NCBI GenBank assembly: GCA_937892215.1
Contig: CALAVE010000043.1
Coordinates: 1 to 64,000, forward strand
Length of the DNA: 64,000 bases
Source of the DNA: an uncultured Porphyromonadaceae bacterium
Lineage (GTDB): Bacteria; Bacteroidota; Bacteroidia; Bacteroidales; Muribaculaceae
Direction: 5' to 3'
The translations under genes and the position numbers were made by a program. Shown one piece after another: positions 26,673-34,506 of the stretch. Numbering within the stretch: position 1 is the stretch's first letter; every line of letters starts with the position of its first letter. The notes under the pieces were generated by a model that had not been told where the DNA came from, ran no database searches, and saw only the letters and a program-made list of their open reading frames with translations.

Positions 26673-27639
26673 TACGAGCAGAAAGGTTGTGGATTAGAGC
26701 GACGAAATCGTCTTGAGCCTCGGCCGGCATGGCAGTGGAGCGCACCAGGCGAATAGCCTCGGCATTGTATTGCTCAATCTTGCCGGTGGCGAGTTGCCTG
26801 AGCCCCAATTGCTCATATATGGCGGTTACAGCCGGGACCTTCTGGTCTCGCAGAGCGTAGGGGTCGTTGAGCCAGCGTCGCAGTTCCAGTTCCGTATCGT
26901 TGTCGGCCAGTTTTATGGCGTTGATAAGGAGGAACGTCTTGTTATTATTCATGATATCGCCGCCGATTTCCTTGCCGAAAACGGCAGAGTCACCCCAAAC
27001 GTCGAGCAGGTCGTCCTGCAACTGGAAAGCCATGCCCAGACTCACGCCGGCATCGTAGATGGCCTCCGTGTCGGTCTTGGCAGCACCGGCAATAACGGCA
27101 CCCAGCCTGCACGCGCTGCCCAGCAGGTCGGCCGTCTTGAGCCGGACCATGTTCATGTAGCGGTCCACGTCCACGTCGGTTCGGAATTCGAAGTCCAGGT
27201 CCAGTTGCTGGCCTTCAAAGACGTTAGTGGCGGTCTGCGTGAATACGTTCATTGCCTGCTTGAGGTGCTCGTCGGGAGAGTGCAGAATCAGTTGAGCGGC
27301 GATGGAGAACATGGTGTCGCCGCATAGGATGGCTGTTTCCTGCCCCCATCGGCGGTGCACGGTGGGTTTTCCGCGCCTGACGTCGGCATGGTCGATAACG
27401 TCGTCGTGAACAAGCGTTGAGTTGTGGAAGAACTCAATAGCCAGAGCGGCGTTCATGGCATCGTCCATCCGTCCGCCGAACGCCTCGCACGACATGAGCG
27501 TGAGAATGGGTCTCAGCCGCTTTCCGCCCAGGTCCATAGTGTAAGCGATGGGCGCGTAGAGGTTGGCGGGCGAGGTGGGAATTTTCACGCAGCGAATGGC
27601 GGCGTTGATTAGATTGAAGTATTGTTCGAAAGAGTGCAT
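26665..27639 (-). CDS. Polyprenyl diphosphate synthase
   Basis: Adds isopentenyl units to make a prenyl diphosphate, most likely for menaquinone or carrier lipid. The 324-residue protein has the family motifs GGKRLRP near 35, the first Asp-rich motif LVHDDVIDHADVRRG, and the second FQLQDDLLDVWGD, plus GKEIGGDI. Chain length cannot be set from these motifs alone. Small aliphatic residues lie before the first Asp motif, so a long-chain product is possible. It overlaps tatD. Confidence 0.92.
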   Translation of the reverse strand: MHSFEQYFNLINAAIRCVKIPTSPANLYAPIAYTMDLGGKRLRPILTLMSCEAFGGRMDDAMNAALAIEFFHNSTLVHDDVIDHADVRRGKPTVHRRWGQETAILCGDTMFSIAAQLILHSPDEHLKQAMNVFTQTATNVFEGQQLDLDFEFRTDVDVDRYMNMVRLKTADLLGSACRLGAVIAGAAKTDTEAIYDAGVSLGMAFQLQDDLLDVWGDSAVFGKEIGGDIMNNNKTFLLINAIKLADNDTELELRRWLNDPYALRDQKVPAVTAIYEQLGLRQLATGKIEQYNAEAIRLVRSTAMPAEAQDDFVALIHNLSARNA

Positions 27640-27676
27640 GAATAGGGCGAAAGGAGTTTAGATGCCGATAAATCAG

Positions 27677-28348
27677 TTAGTTGTTAAAATTGCGCAAGAA
27701 AAGTTGGAAATCCTGGTCGGAGTAGATTTTGCGCAGTTCGTTGACTTGTCTCGTAACGAGGGCGGAATCGGTCTGCGGAGCGTTGAGGTCGGCCCGCAGA
27801 GCGCGTCCGAGTGCTTCCGGAGAGGCCACACTTGAGAAAAGTTTCATCTGCTCACTGAGCGGTAATTTGCGTGCCGAGAGGTCGATGGCGGCATGGAACT
27901 GACGAATGGTCTGTGGCTGTCCCAGCATGACGAGAGCGGCACGAGTGGCGTTGACCTCGTTCATGGCGTCGTCAGTGCTGAGGTCGCCGGAGAGAAGTCC
28001 GGCGGTGATACGTTCGGCTGTTGAGAGGCAGATGTCGTCGTATCCGGCCGTGGCAAATTCAGCGCCAATCACGGCATCGAGGCGGGAAGCGGAGTCGGCG
28101 AGCAGTTGTTTCACTTGGTCGCGAAACTCGTTATGAATGTATTCGATTTCGTGGAGTTGCACGCTGTCGCAGAAAGCATTAAAGCCCGCTACGATGTTTC
28201 GGACCTGAGCGGAGTCGCCGGCGCACCATGCAGAGGCGAACTGCTGCGCGAAGCGGTCGGTGGTCTTGTAGAGTTCGGATTTGCATCCGTTGAGAGAAAA
28301 AGTCAGCAGCAAAGCTGCGATAAGAGCGGAGTTAAAATACTGTTTCAT
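27677..28348 (-). CDS. Predicted lipoprotein, helical
   Basis: Unrecognised family. The 223-residue protein has a lipoprotein signal with SLNGC as lipobox, then a largely helical, charged domain with no recognisable catalytic motif. The start overlaps the end of the upstream small lipoprotein gene by four bases (ATGA), so the two are coupled and probably act together. Polyprenyl synthetase and tatD follow on the same strand after 37 bases. Confidence 0.7.
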   Translation of the reverse strand: MKQYFNSALIAALLLTFSLNGCKSELYKTTDRFAQQFASAWCAGDSAQVRNIVAGFNAFCDSVQLHEIEYIHNEFRDQVKQLLADSASRLDAVIGAEFATAGYDDICLSTAERITAGLLSGDLSTDDAMNEVNATRAALVMLGQPQTIRQFHAAIDLSARKLPLSEQMKLFSSVASPEALGRALRADLNAPQTDSALVTRQVNELRKIYSDQDFQLFLRNFNN

Positions 28349-28641
28349 ATAGGGTCACAAATTTCGTTGGCTAACTGAGGGTCGTTATCGCGAAGGTACG
28401 AGCAGAAACTGCTGTGGAACGCTTCCACAGCGAGCGAGTCGTTGATTAAGGCGTATTCACTTGCCACGGCTTCGGCCTGAAGGATGACGTTCTGCATGGC
28501 GAGCGTGTCGGAGTGGTCGGTGGCGACGAGCGTCTGGGCAATTTCCACGGCTTTCCGGCTCGCCTCTTTCTCAAACTTGCTGTGCTTTGCGCAAGAAGCT
28601 AAGGCGATGATAATGAGTAATATCAGTGAAAATTTCTTCAT
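28345..28641 (-). CDS. Small predicted lipoprotein
   Basis: A 98-residue protein with lipoprotein signal MKKFSLILLIIIALASC, then a short helical domain with acidic and Ser-rich stretches. The ATG at 28641 gives a standard signal peptide and is preferred to one four codons upstream. It is coupled to the next lipoprotein gene by an ATGA overlap. Function unknown. Confidence 0.7.
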   Translation of the reverse strand: MKKFSLILLIIIALASCAKHSKFEKEASRKAVEIAQTLVATDHSDTLAMQNVILQAEAVASEYALINDSLAVEAFHSSFCSYLRDNDPQLANEICDPI

Positions 28642-28789
28642 CGGCATTATCAAGATGCGTTGTATAAATCAAATTCAAAATTAGCAATAATTTTTCATTA
28701 TCCGAGAATTTTGAGAGAAATAAAGCGTGAGAGTGATATTTTTGGCAAAAACGGGCGTGAAATGTAACCCCGGCAAAATACTATCGGAT

Positions 28790-29740
28790 ATGGAAAAGAC
28801 AAAAGAGAAGATGAGACTCGGCGACTTGGCCGAGATGTGGCTTGCAGAGCGCGGTGCGGTGCTGAAGCGCTCGTCGTTATCGACCTACAGGCTGATTGTG
28901 AACAAGCATCTGATTCCGGCCTTCGGTGAATGCGAGGAAGTGAGTGATGAGGATGTGAGAGCGTTTGCCGAAAACCTGCTTGAGAAAGGTTGTAACCAAA
29001 AGACTGTGAGAGATTATCTGGCTGTTCTCAGGATGATAGTGAGATGGGCAGAGGGCAGGCATCTTGTGGAGCAAATGGCGATAAAAATGCCTGTTAAAGC
29101 CAGGCAGGAACAGGCAGAAATTCAGATACTTACGGTGGATGAGGAGCGGCGGTTGCTACGGTATGTGAAGAGCAACGTGTCGCTGAAGAACATAGGCGTG
29201 TGGATGAGCGTGACGACCGGCCTTCGCATAGGAGAAATATGCGCTCTGCGATGGTGTGACATAGACCTGAAAAACAGGGTGGTGAGAGTGAGCCGGACGC
29301 TGAACCGAATTTACCGGGCGCGAGAAGACGGGAGCGCAGCGACGGAGATAAACTTAGACCGGCCTAAGACGAGCAAGTCGGAGCGAACAGTGCCGCTGAG
29401 CATGGAGTTAGCCAGGACCTTGCGACATCTGATGGCGATAACAGATAAGGGGCATTATGTGATAACAAATTCAGAACGCCCCACCGAACCGTCGGTGTAT
29501 AGGCGGTACTATAACAGGATGATGCGAAGAGTGGGTTTGCCGGGGATACGGTTCCACGCGCTGCGTCACACATTCGCGACCCGTTGTGTGGAGTGCAACG
29601 TGGACTACAAGGTGCTATCGCACATACTGGGTCATACCGACATAGGCACCACGCTGAACACCTATGTGCACCCCAGCGAGAAGCAGAAGCATCTGGCGGT
29701 GAGCAAGATGCTGCGGCTGGTTAGCGACGGGCCGGGATAG
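28790..29740 (+). CDS. Solitary tyrosine recombinase (phage-integrase family)
   Basis: Catalyses site-specific strand exchange. The 316-residue protein has an N-terminal SAM-like arm (LAEMWLAERGAVLKRSSLSTYR...) and a full catalytic domain: Arg in TGLRIGEICALRW, a Lys-containing beta hairpin, HALRHTFATR, LGHTDIGTTLNTYVH with the nucleophile Tyr. All catalytic residues are present. The ATG at 28790 gives a typical N-terminus; an in-frame start 21 codons upstream is possible. It has no attached mobile cargo: its neighbours are a lipoprotein operon and tcdA. It may be a relic of an element or a local DNA-inversion enzyme. Confidence 0.88.
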   Translation: MEKTKEKMRLGDLAEMWLAERGAVLKRSSLSTYRLIVNKHLIPAFGECEEVSDEDVRAFAENLLEKGCNQKTVRDYLAVLRMIVRWAEGRHLVEQMAIKMPVKARQEQAEIQILTVDEERRLLRYVKSNVSLKNIGVWMSVTTGLRIGEICALRWCDIDLKNRVVRVSRTLNRIYRAREDGSAATEINLDRPKTSKSERTVPLSMELARTLRHLMAITDKGHYVITNSERPTEPSVYRRYYNRMMRRVGLPGIRFHALRHTFATRCVECNVDYKVLSHILGHTDIGTTLNTYVHPSEKQKHLAVSKMLRLVSDGPG

Positions 29741-29746
29741 AGCAGG

Positions 29747-30514
29747 TTAGAGAGAAGGAGGCGTGAGGTGCGCTGAGATGAGGTCGCGGATTACCTGGCC
29801 TGCGGCGATGATTCCCTCGGCAGCGGGGACAAAGGCGTTGCTGGCCGGAGTGACGCGTTTGGGCCTGGAGCCTACGGTGTCGGTCGCGGTGTCGGGCAGG
29901 TCATCGTCGTCGGCGAGCGGAGAGGGCTTGATGGGCTGTTCCTCGCTATAGACACACTTGACCGCTGTGATGCCGGCTTGGCGAAGTTTCTTGCGCATGA
30001 CGCGAGCCAGCGGATCCATCTTGGTGCTGAATAGGTCGGCAACGCGGAAAGCGGTGGCATCCAGTTTGTTGGCCGCGCCGAGGCAGGTTATCACCGGAAT
30101 GCCGAGGCTGTGGCACCGCTTGATGATTTCGATTTTTGCGGTGATGGTGTCGATGCAGTCCACCACGTAGTCGGCATTGGCAAGCGGTATTTCTTCTGCG
30201 TTCTGGGGTAGGTAGAAGATGGGGAAGGTGGAGACGCGGCACTGAGGGTTGATTTCCATGATACGCTGCTTCATGACGTCCACTTTTAGGCATCCCACAG
30301 TGGCCGTTGTGGCGACGATTTGTCGGTTGATGTTGGTTTCGCTGACCGAGTCGGGGTCGATGAGCATGATAGAGCCCACGCCGCTACGCGCGAGCACCTC
30401 GGCGACGTAACCGCCCACGCCGCCCACGCCGAAAAGCGCCACAGTGCGGTGTGCGAGCGAGCGGACGGCCTCTGAGCCGATGAGCATTTCAGTCCTCTGC
30501 AACCAGTTTTTCAT
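29747..30514 (-). CDS. tcdA: tRNA threonylcarbamoyladenosine dehydratase
   Basis: ATP-dependent E1-like enzyme that cyclises the t6A modification at tRNA position 37 to ct6A. The 255-residue protein starts with a short helix, then the nucleotide-binding GVGGVGGYVAEVLARSG, IDPDSVSETNINRQ, and VVDCIDTITAK. The C-terminal part has CVYSEEQP, typical of TcdA. A -7-like TAACTTTG lies on the minus strand at 30546-30553. It converges on the solitary recombinase gene. Confidence 0.9.
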   Translation of the reverse strand: MKNWLQRTEMLIGSEAVRSLAHRTVALFGVGGVGGYVAEVLARSGVGSIMLIDPDSVSETNINRQIVATTATVGCLKVDVMKQRIMEINPQCRVSTFPIFYLPQNAEEIPLANADYVVDCIDTITAKIEIIKRCHSLGIPVITCLGAANKLDATAFRVADLFSTKMDPLARVMRKKLRQAGITAVKCVYSEEQPIKPSPLADDDDLPDTATDTVGSRPKRVTPASNAFVPAAEGIIAAGQVIRDLISAHLTPPSL

Positions 30515-30657
30515 TTGTCAAAAAAATAGGCGTTAAAGATTAGTGCAAAGTTAGTGAAAACAAGTGATTCGGGAAAGCAGGTAGGTGAGAAAGTGCGATG
30601 GACTGGCGGTGTGGAAGGCACGTGGGTACTTGGCGGAGTGAAATTTAGAAAATAGCC

Positions 30658-30688
30658 TTGACAAAGATGCGTAGAAGCAGTAACTTTG
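30658..30688 (+). promoter_or_regulatory. Promoter of the DUF2027-Smr gene
   Basis: TTG at 30658-30660, exactly 20 bases, then a perfect TAACTTTG at 30681-30688. It stands 55 bases before the gene start and fits the Bacteroidetes primary sigma pattern. Confidence 0.65.
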
Positions 30689-30743
30689 CAGTGCGAAAAC
30701 CGAGAGAAGGACCGAGTATAAACCTCAAAAAAACGACAGAATC

Positions 30744-31808
30744 ATGAAAGAGAACGACATAGTGAGATTTCTGAACGATGTGGGCGGCGGCCGCATAGTG
30801 AGAATAGAAGGCAACACGGTGTATGTGGAAGACAGCGACGGATTTGAGCGGCCGGTGCTGACACGCGACATAGTGGTGGTGGCCGACGGAGGCAAGGCCG
30901 CGGAGTATGAGCGGCCGCTGGACATCAAGACACGGCTTGTGGAGCCCGACAAGCCGGCGCCGAAGCCCGAGGCACCGAAAATTGTGGTGGAAGAGACCCC
31001 AACCGGCGAGACGCTGAATATAGTCCTCGCGTACGAGCCGAAGGAAGTGAAGCACCTGAGCACGACCACCTTTTACAGCACACTGGTGAACGACAGCAAC
31101 TACTTCCTGTATGTGACCTACGCGACCCGCAGCAACGAGATGGACGGCTGGGTGACCCGATTCCACGGCATAGTGGAGCCGAATATGCAGGTGACGATGG
31201 ACGAGTTCGGGCACGATGACCTGACGGCGATGGACCGCGTGGCGGTGCAGTATGCCGCATTCAAGCAAGGCAAGGAATACAAACTGAAGAATCCGGCCTT
31301 GGTGGAGCTGAAACTGGACACTACCAAGTTTTACAAACTGCACTGCTTCCACGAGAATGAATACTTCGACACGCCCGTGCTGGCGATGGAGATAGTTCGC
31401 AATGACCGTCCGGCGAAGATGATGACGATAGACAGCAGCGCGTTGGAGAAGGCGATGCGCGAGAAGAAACGCGCCGATCGGCCGGAGCGCCGCCCGGTGG
31501 AGCGGAAGAGCGCGAAGGGGAGCGACATGACGGTGGTGGACCTGCATATCCATGAGTTGCTCGACAGTACGGCGGGGCTGGACTCGGCATCGATGCTGGC
31601 AATCCAGATGGATAAGTTCCGCGAGGTGATGAACGCTAACCGTAAGAACCTGGGGCACAAGATAGTGTTTATCCACGGCAAGGGCGAGGGCGTGCTGCGC
31701 AAGGCGATTACCGATGAACTGAAGCGGCGTTATCCGCACTGTGCGGTTCAGGACGCGAGTTTCCAGGAATACGGCTTCGGCGCCACCCAGGTGACGATAC
31801 ACCAGTGA
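30744..31808 (+). CDS. DUF2027 domain protein with C-terminal Smr domain
   Basis: The 354-residue protein starts with a small beta domain (VRFLNDVGGGRIVRIEG...), continues with the DUF2027 domain (about 85-220), and ends in an Smr domain (about 270-354) with DLHIHELLD and the conserved loop VFIHGKGEGVLR. Smr domains bind and often nick nucleic acids; in Bacteroidetes this fusion is common and its task is not settled. A basic linker, RADRPERRPVERKSAKG, joins the parts. The gene is monocistronic with its own promoter. Confidence 0.88.
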   Translation: MKENDIVRFLNDVGGGRIVRIEGNTVYVEDSDGFERPVLTRDIVVVADGGKAAEYERPLDIKTRLVEPDKPAPKPEAPKIVVEETPTGETLNIVLAYEPKEVKHLSTTTFYSTLVNDSNYFLYVTYATRSNEMDGWVTRFHGIVEPNMQVTMDEFGHDDLTAMDRVAVQYAAFKQGKEYKLKNPALVELKLDTTKFYKLHCFHENEYFDTPVLAMEIVRNDRPAKMMTIDSSALEKAMREKKRADRPERRPVERKSAKGSDMTVVDLHIHELLDSTAGLDSASMLAIQMDKFREVMNANRKNLGHKIVFIHGKGEGVLRKAITDELKRRYPHCAVQDASFQEYGFGATQVTIHQ

Positions 31809-31850
31809 CGTGAGGGGAGGGTGTGTTTTTACGGGATTTGTTTTCGCGGG

Positions 31851-31870
31851 ATTCACATAATTATGTGAAT
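31851..31870. promoter_or_regulatory. Perfect 20-bp palindrome, candidate operator
   Basis: ATTCACATAATTATGTGAAT is fully self-complementary. It lies 17 bases upstream of the -33 box of the aquaporin promoter. The TTCACA/TGTGAA arms resemble Crp/Fnr-family sites, but the spacing differs from the classical one, so the binding protein is unknown. Confidence 0.5.
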
Positions 31871-31886
31871 GATTTGCGGAAAATGA

Positions 31887-31917
31887 TTGGATTATTTCAT
31901 AATTATCACTAACTTTG
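31887..31917 (+). promoter_or_regulatory. Promoter of the aquaporin gene
   Basis: TTG at 31887-31889, 20 bases, then a perfect TAACTTTG at 31910-31917. The leader to the ATG is about 50 bases. Confidence 0.6.
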
Positions 31918-31970
31918 CTATGATGAAACAACAGATTTATTAACCCTATAAAAACAAAAAGAAAAGAGAA

Positions 31971-32654
31971 ATGAAAAAGTATTTGGCTGAATTAGTTGGT
32001 ACATTTGTACTTACATTTCTGGGCTGCGGAGCAGCAGTTGCACTGGGTTGCGGTAGCGATACTGCATCGATCGTGGGCACCGCAGTAGCATTCGGACTGG
32101 CTGTTGTGGCTATGGCTTACACGATTGGCGGCATCAGCGGTTGCCACATCAACCCGGCTATCACGCTGGGTGTGTTCCTCAGTGGTAAGATTAGCGTGAA
32201 GGATTGCGCTCTGTACATGGTTTTCCAGGTTATCGGCGCTATCCTTGCTGCAGCGTGCCTTTACGGCATCGTTGCCACCGACCCCACAGCCGTTATCACC
32301 ACCGCTACCGGTGCCAACGCATGCACCTACGGCACTTGCAACGGTCTGATTGTGGAGACTGTGCTCACCATGCTCTTTGTGCTGGTGGTTCTGGGAACCA
32401 CCGACGAGAAGAAGGGTGCGGGTAACTTTGCAGGTCTGGCTATCGGTCTGTCGCTGATTCTGATTCACCTCGTGGGTATTCACTTCACAGGCACATCGGT
32501 GAACCCGGCTCGTTCTATCGGTCCGGCTCTGTTTGAGGGTGGCAAGGCTCTGTGCGACCTGTGGGTATTTATCGTTGGTCCGTTCCTGGGTGGTGCTCTG
32601 GCTGCCTGCATCTGGAAGATAATCGGCAGCGATTGCAAGAAGTGCGAGAAGTAA
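31971..32654 (+). CDS. aqpZ: Aquaporin (MIP family)
   Basis: Inner-membrane water channel. The 227-residue protein has six membrane helices in two inverted halves and both pore motifs, NPA in GCHINPAITLG and NPA in TSVNPARSIGP. The selectivity filter has His (in LILIHLVGIH) and Arg after the second NPA, as in water-specific AqpZ. The position of the E. coli AqpZ filter Phe is Tyr here (MAYTIGGISG). Codon use is strongly biased, suggesting good expression. It ends in a Cys/Lys-rich SDCKKCEK tail. A strong terminator follows. Confidence 0.93.
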   Translation: MKKYLAELVGTFVLTFLGCGAAVALGCGSDTASIVGTAVAFGLAVVAMAYTIGGISGCHINPAITLGVFLSGKISVKDCALYMVFQVIGAILAAACLYGIVATDPTAVITTATGANACTYGTCNGLIVETVLTMLFVLVVLGTTDEKKGAGNFAGLAIGLSLILIHLVGIHFTGTSVNPARSIGPALFEGGKALCDLWVFIVGPFLGGALAACIWKIIGSDCKKCEK

Positions 32655-32678
32655 ATTTCGTTCCACAGCAGAATTCAT

Positions 32679-32706
32679 AAAGCGGCCTTGATTCAAGACC
32701 GCTTTT
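32679..32706. terminator. Strong intrinsic terminator
   Basis: AAAGCGGCCTTGA pairs with TCAAGACCGCTTT with one mismatch around a two-base turn and is followed by T residues. The stem also has an A-run on its left side, so it can serve both the aquaporin gene and the convergent helicase gene. Confidence 0.85.
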
Positions 32707-32726
32707 TGTGGTATGACGGGGAGGGG

Positions 32727-34184
32727 TTAGTCATCGGGGGTGATGTAGTTGACGAGGTAGAGTTTCTCGGATGCGCGGGTGACGGCGGTGTAGAGCCATC
32801 GGTGGAAGTCGAGCGTCTCCATGGCTTCAGGCGCGATGCCGCCCATGTCGATGAAGACGTTTTTCCACTGTCCGCCTTGTGATTTGTGGCAAGTCATGGC
32901 GTAGGCGTACTTGACCTGCAGAGCGTTGTAGTAAGGGTTCTGTTTCAGCGCTTTGAGGCGCGTGCGCTTGTCGCCGGAGAGTTCGTTCATAATGCCGCTG
33001 AAGAGTTGTTCCATTTGTGTGGGAGAGAGAGCCGGAGAGTCGCTGAAGAGGCAGTCGAGCACTATCTTGGCGTCGATTTCCAGTCCGCCACGGTCGGGGA
33101 ACTCGACGGTGACGTTGGCGAAGCGGAACCCATACCGATGCTCTTCCTCACCCCAAAGACGCGAGACGCGGACCACGTCGCCGTTGGCAATGAAGTCGAT
33201 GTCCTCGTATTCTTCCGACCAGAAATAGTTGTTCTTGGCCACGAGCAGGATGTCGCCGGTGACGAGTTCGCTCTCGCGATAGAGAATTTGGTTTCGGACG
33301 GCGGCGTTGTAGAGTACGGCACGCTTGTTAGAGCGAGTGATAATAGCCGTTTCGCTAAGTCCGTCGGCATCGTAGCAATCGTTAATTTTCTCCACCAGAA
33401 ATTCGCCGGTGACCGCTTCCACGTCGGGGAACGAGCGGACGTTGAGTTCGGGTTTGCACAGGTTTCCGCCGGTGATTATGCGCCGCAGCAGCGTGGCGTT
33501 TGCGATGATGCCCGATTCCACTTGCTGTCGGGCAACGGAGGTGAGGTACACCTTATAGACGCTGAGGCCGAAACCGCGAATCACGTCGACGTTAAGAGCC
33601 GGGCTCTGCAACTGGCCTACGGGCGGCAACTGCGCCTCGTCGCCAATGAGCATCAGTCGGCATCCCTCGCCCTGATAGACGTATTCCATGAGGTCGGCGA
33701 GCAGATTGCCCGAGCCGAAGACGGCGCCTTCGGCGCTGCCGGTGGAAATCATGGAAGCCTCATCGACGATGAAGACAGTGTTCTTATGCTTGTTCTCGGC
33801 CAGGTTGAATGCGCTGTCGGGGCCGTAACTGCGCTGGCGGTAGATCTTGCGGTGGATGGTGAAAGCGGGGTGTCCCGAATAGTCGGCGAAGATTTTGGCG
33901 GCGCGTCCTGTGGGCGCCATAAGAACCGTTTTAATGCCGGCCTCGTTGAGCACTCGGACCATGGCTCCGGTCATTGACGTCTTACCGGTACCGGCGTAAC
34001 CGTTGAGCAGAAAGGCGGAGCGTTCGCCGCCGTAGAGCAGGAAGTGTCCGAAACCGGCGATGAGCAGCATCTGGTCGTCGGTAGGGTCGTATGGAAGAGC
34101 GGCGAGCACCGCTTTGCCGAAGTTGAGCAAGTGGCTATCGTGCGCGTTGATTTGCGGCAAAATGTTGGCATCATTAGTCTCCAT
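32727..34184 (-). CDS. RecD-like superfamily-1 ATP-dependent DNA helicase
   Basis: Probable 5'-3' DNA helicase for repair. The 485-residue protein has Walker A GYAGTGKTSM near 60-70, Walker B VFIVDEASMIS, LIGDEAQLPPVGQ, and the C-terminal motif AYAMTCHKSQGGQW with AVTRASEKLYLV (UvrD_C_2). It lacks the long N-terminal extension of RecD2. Such stand-alone helicases are common in Bacteroidetes. It converges on aquaporin and is divergent from tRNA-Ser. Confidence 0.88.
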   Translation of the reverse strand: METNDANILPQINAHDSHLLNFGKAVLAALPYDPTDDQMLLIAGFGHFLLYGGERSAFLLNGYAGTGKTSMTGAMVRVLNEAGIKTVLMAPTGRAAKIFADYSGHPAFTIHRKIYRQRSYGPDSAFNLAENKHKNTVFIVDEASMISTGSAEGAVFGSGNLLADLMEYVYQGEGCRLMLIGDEAQLPPVGQLQSPALNVDVIRGFGLSVYKVYLTSVARQQVESGIIANATLLRRIITGGNLCKPELNVRSFPDVEAVTGEFLVEKINDCYDADGLSETAIITRSNKRAVLYNAAVRNQILYRESELVTGDILLVAKNNYFWSEEYEDIDFIANGDVVRVSRLWGEEEHRYGFRFANVTVEFPDRGGLEIDAKIVLDCLFSDSPALSPTQMEQLFSGIMNELSGDKRTRLKALKQNPYYNALQVKYAYAMTCHKSQGGQWKNVFIDMGGIAPEAMETLDFHRWLYTAVTRASEKLYLVNYITPDD

Positions 34185-34217
34185 AATACAAAATTAGTAA
34201 AAAAAGGTGAGTGATTA

Positions 34218-34247
34218 TTGAAGTTTGCGCAAAATTAACTACCTTTG
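34218..34247 (+). promoter_or_regulatory. Promoter of tRNA-Ser
   Basis: TTG at 34218-34220, 19 bases, then a perfect TACCTTTG at 34240-34247, 16 bases before the tRNA. Confidence 0.6.
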
Positions 34248-34263
34248 CAGAGAGAAAAATCAC

Positions 34264-34351
34264 GGAGTGATGCTCGAGTGGTTGAAGAGGCACGCCTGGA
34301 AAGCGTGTATACGTCAAAAGCGTATCGGGGGTTCGAATCCCCCTTACTCCG
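34264..34351 (+). tRNA. tRNA-Ser (anticodon GGA)
   Basis: Acceptor arms GGAGTGA and TTACTCC pair with one G-U. The anticodon stem CACGC/GCGTG encloses loop CTGGAAA with anticodon GGA. The long variable arm TATACG...GCGTAT is typical for serine, and the T arm is GGGGG-TTCGAAT-CCCCC. Discriminator is G. CCA is not encoded. The phage integrase gene starts 155 bases downstream, so the 3' half is the likely phage attachment site. Confidence 0.95.
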
Positions 34352-34478
34352 CAAGTAGTTGTTTGATTTCCATACAGATAGTTGTTTTCAACTAATTTGG
34401 AATCTTCGCTCAACCGCTTAAAAAAAACAGGTGATTGGCACATTTTTGCCTAAAGAAGTCGTTTGCGGCACAAAAAAA

Positions 34479-34500
34479 CCTGCAAGTCACCTGCAAGTTA
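34479..34500 (+). repeat. Two tandem 11-bp repeats between tRNA-Ser and integrase
   Basis: CCTGCAAGTCA (34479-34489) is directly followed by CCTGCAAGTTA (34490-34500). A partly complementary AGGTGATTGG lies about 50 bases upstream. The place and form suit arm-type sites for the integrase or an excisionase; they end seven bases before the integrase start. Confidence 0.5.
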
Positions 34501-34506
34501 AGCGTT

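Noticed and set aside
30645..31931. 428-codon minus-strand open frame opposite the DUF2027-Smr gene
   Set aside because: His/Arg/Val-rich antisense artefact of a GC-rich gene; the plus-strand protein has clear domains and a promoter.
32886..33977. 363-codon plus-strand open frame inside the RecD-like helicase gene
   Set aside because: Antisense of a gene with intact helicase motifs; no recognisable domains.
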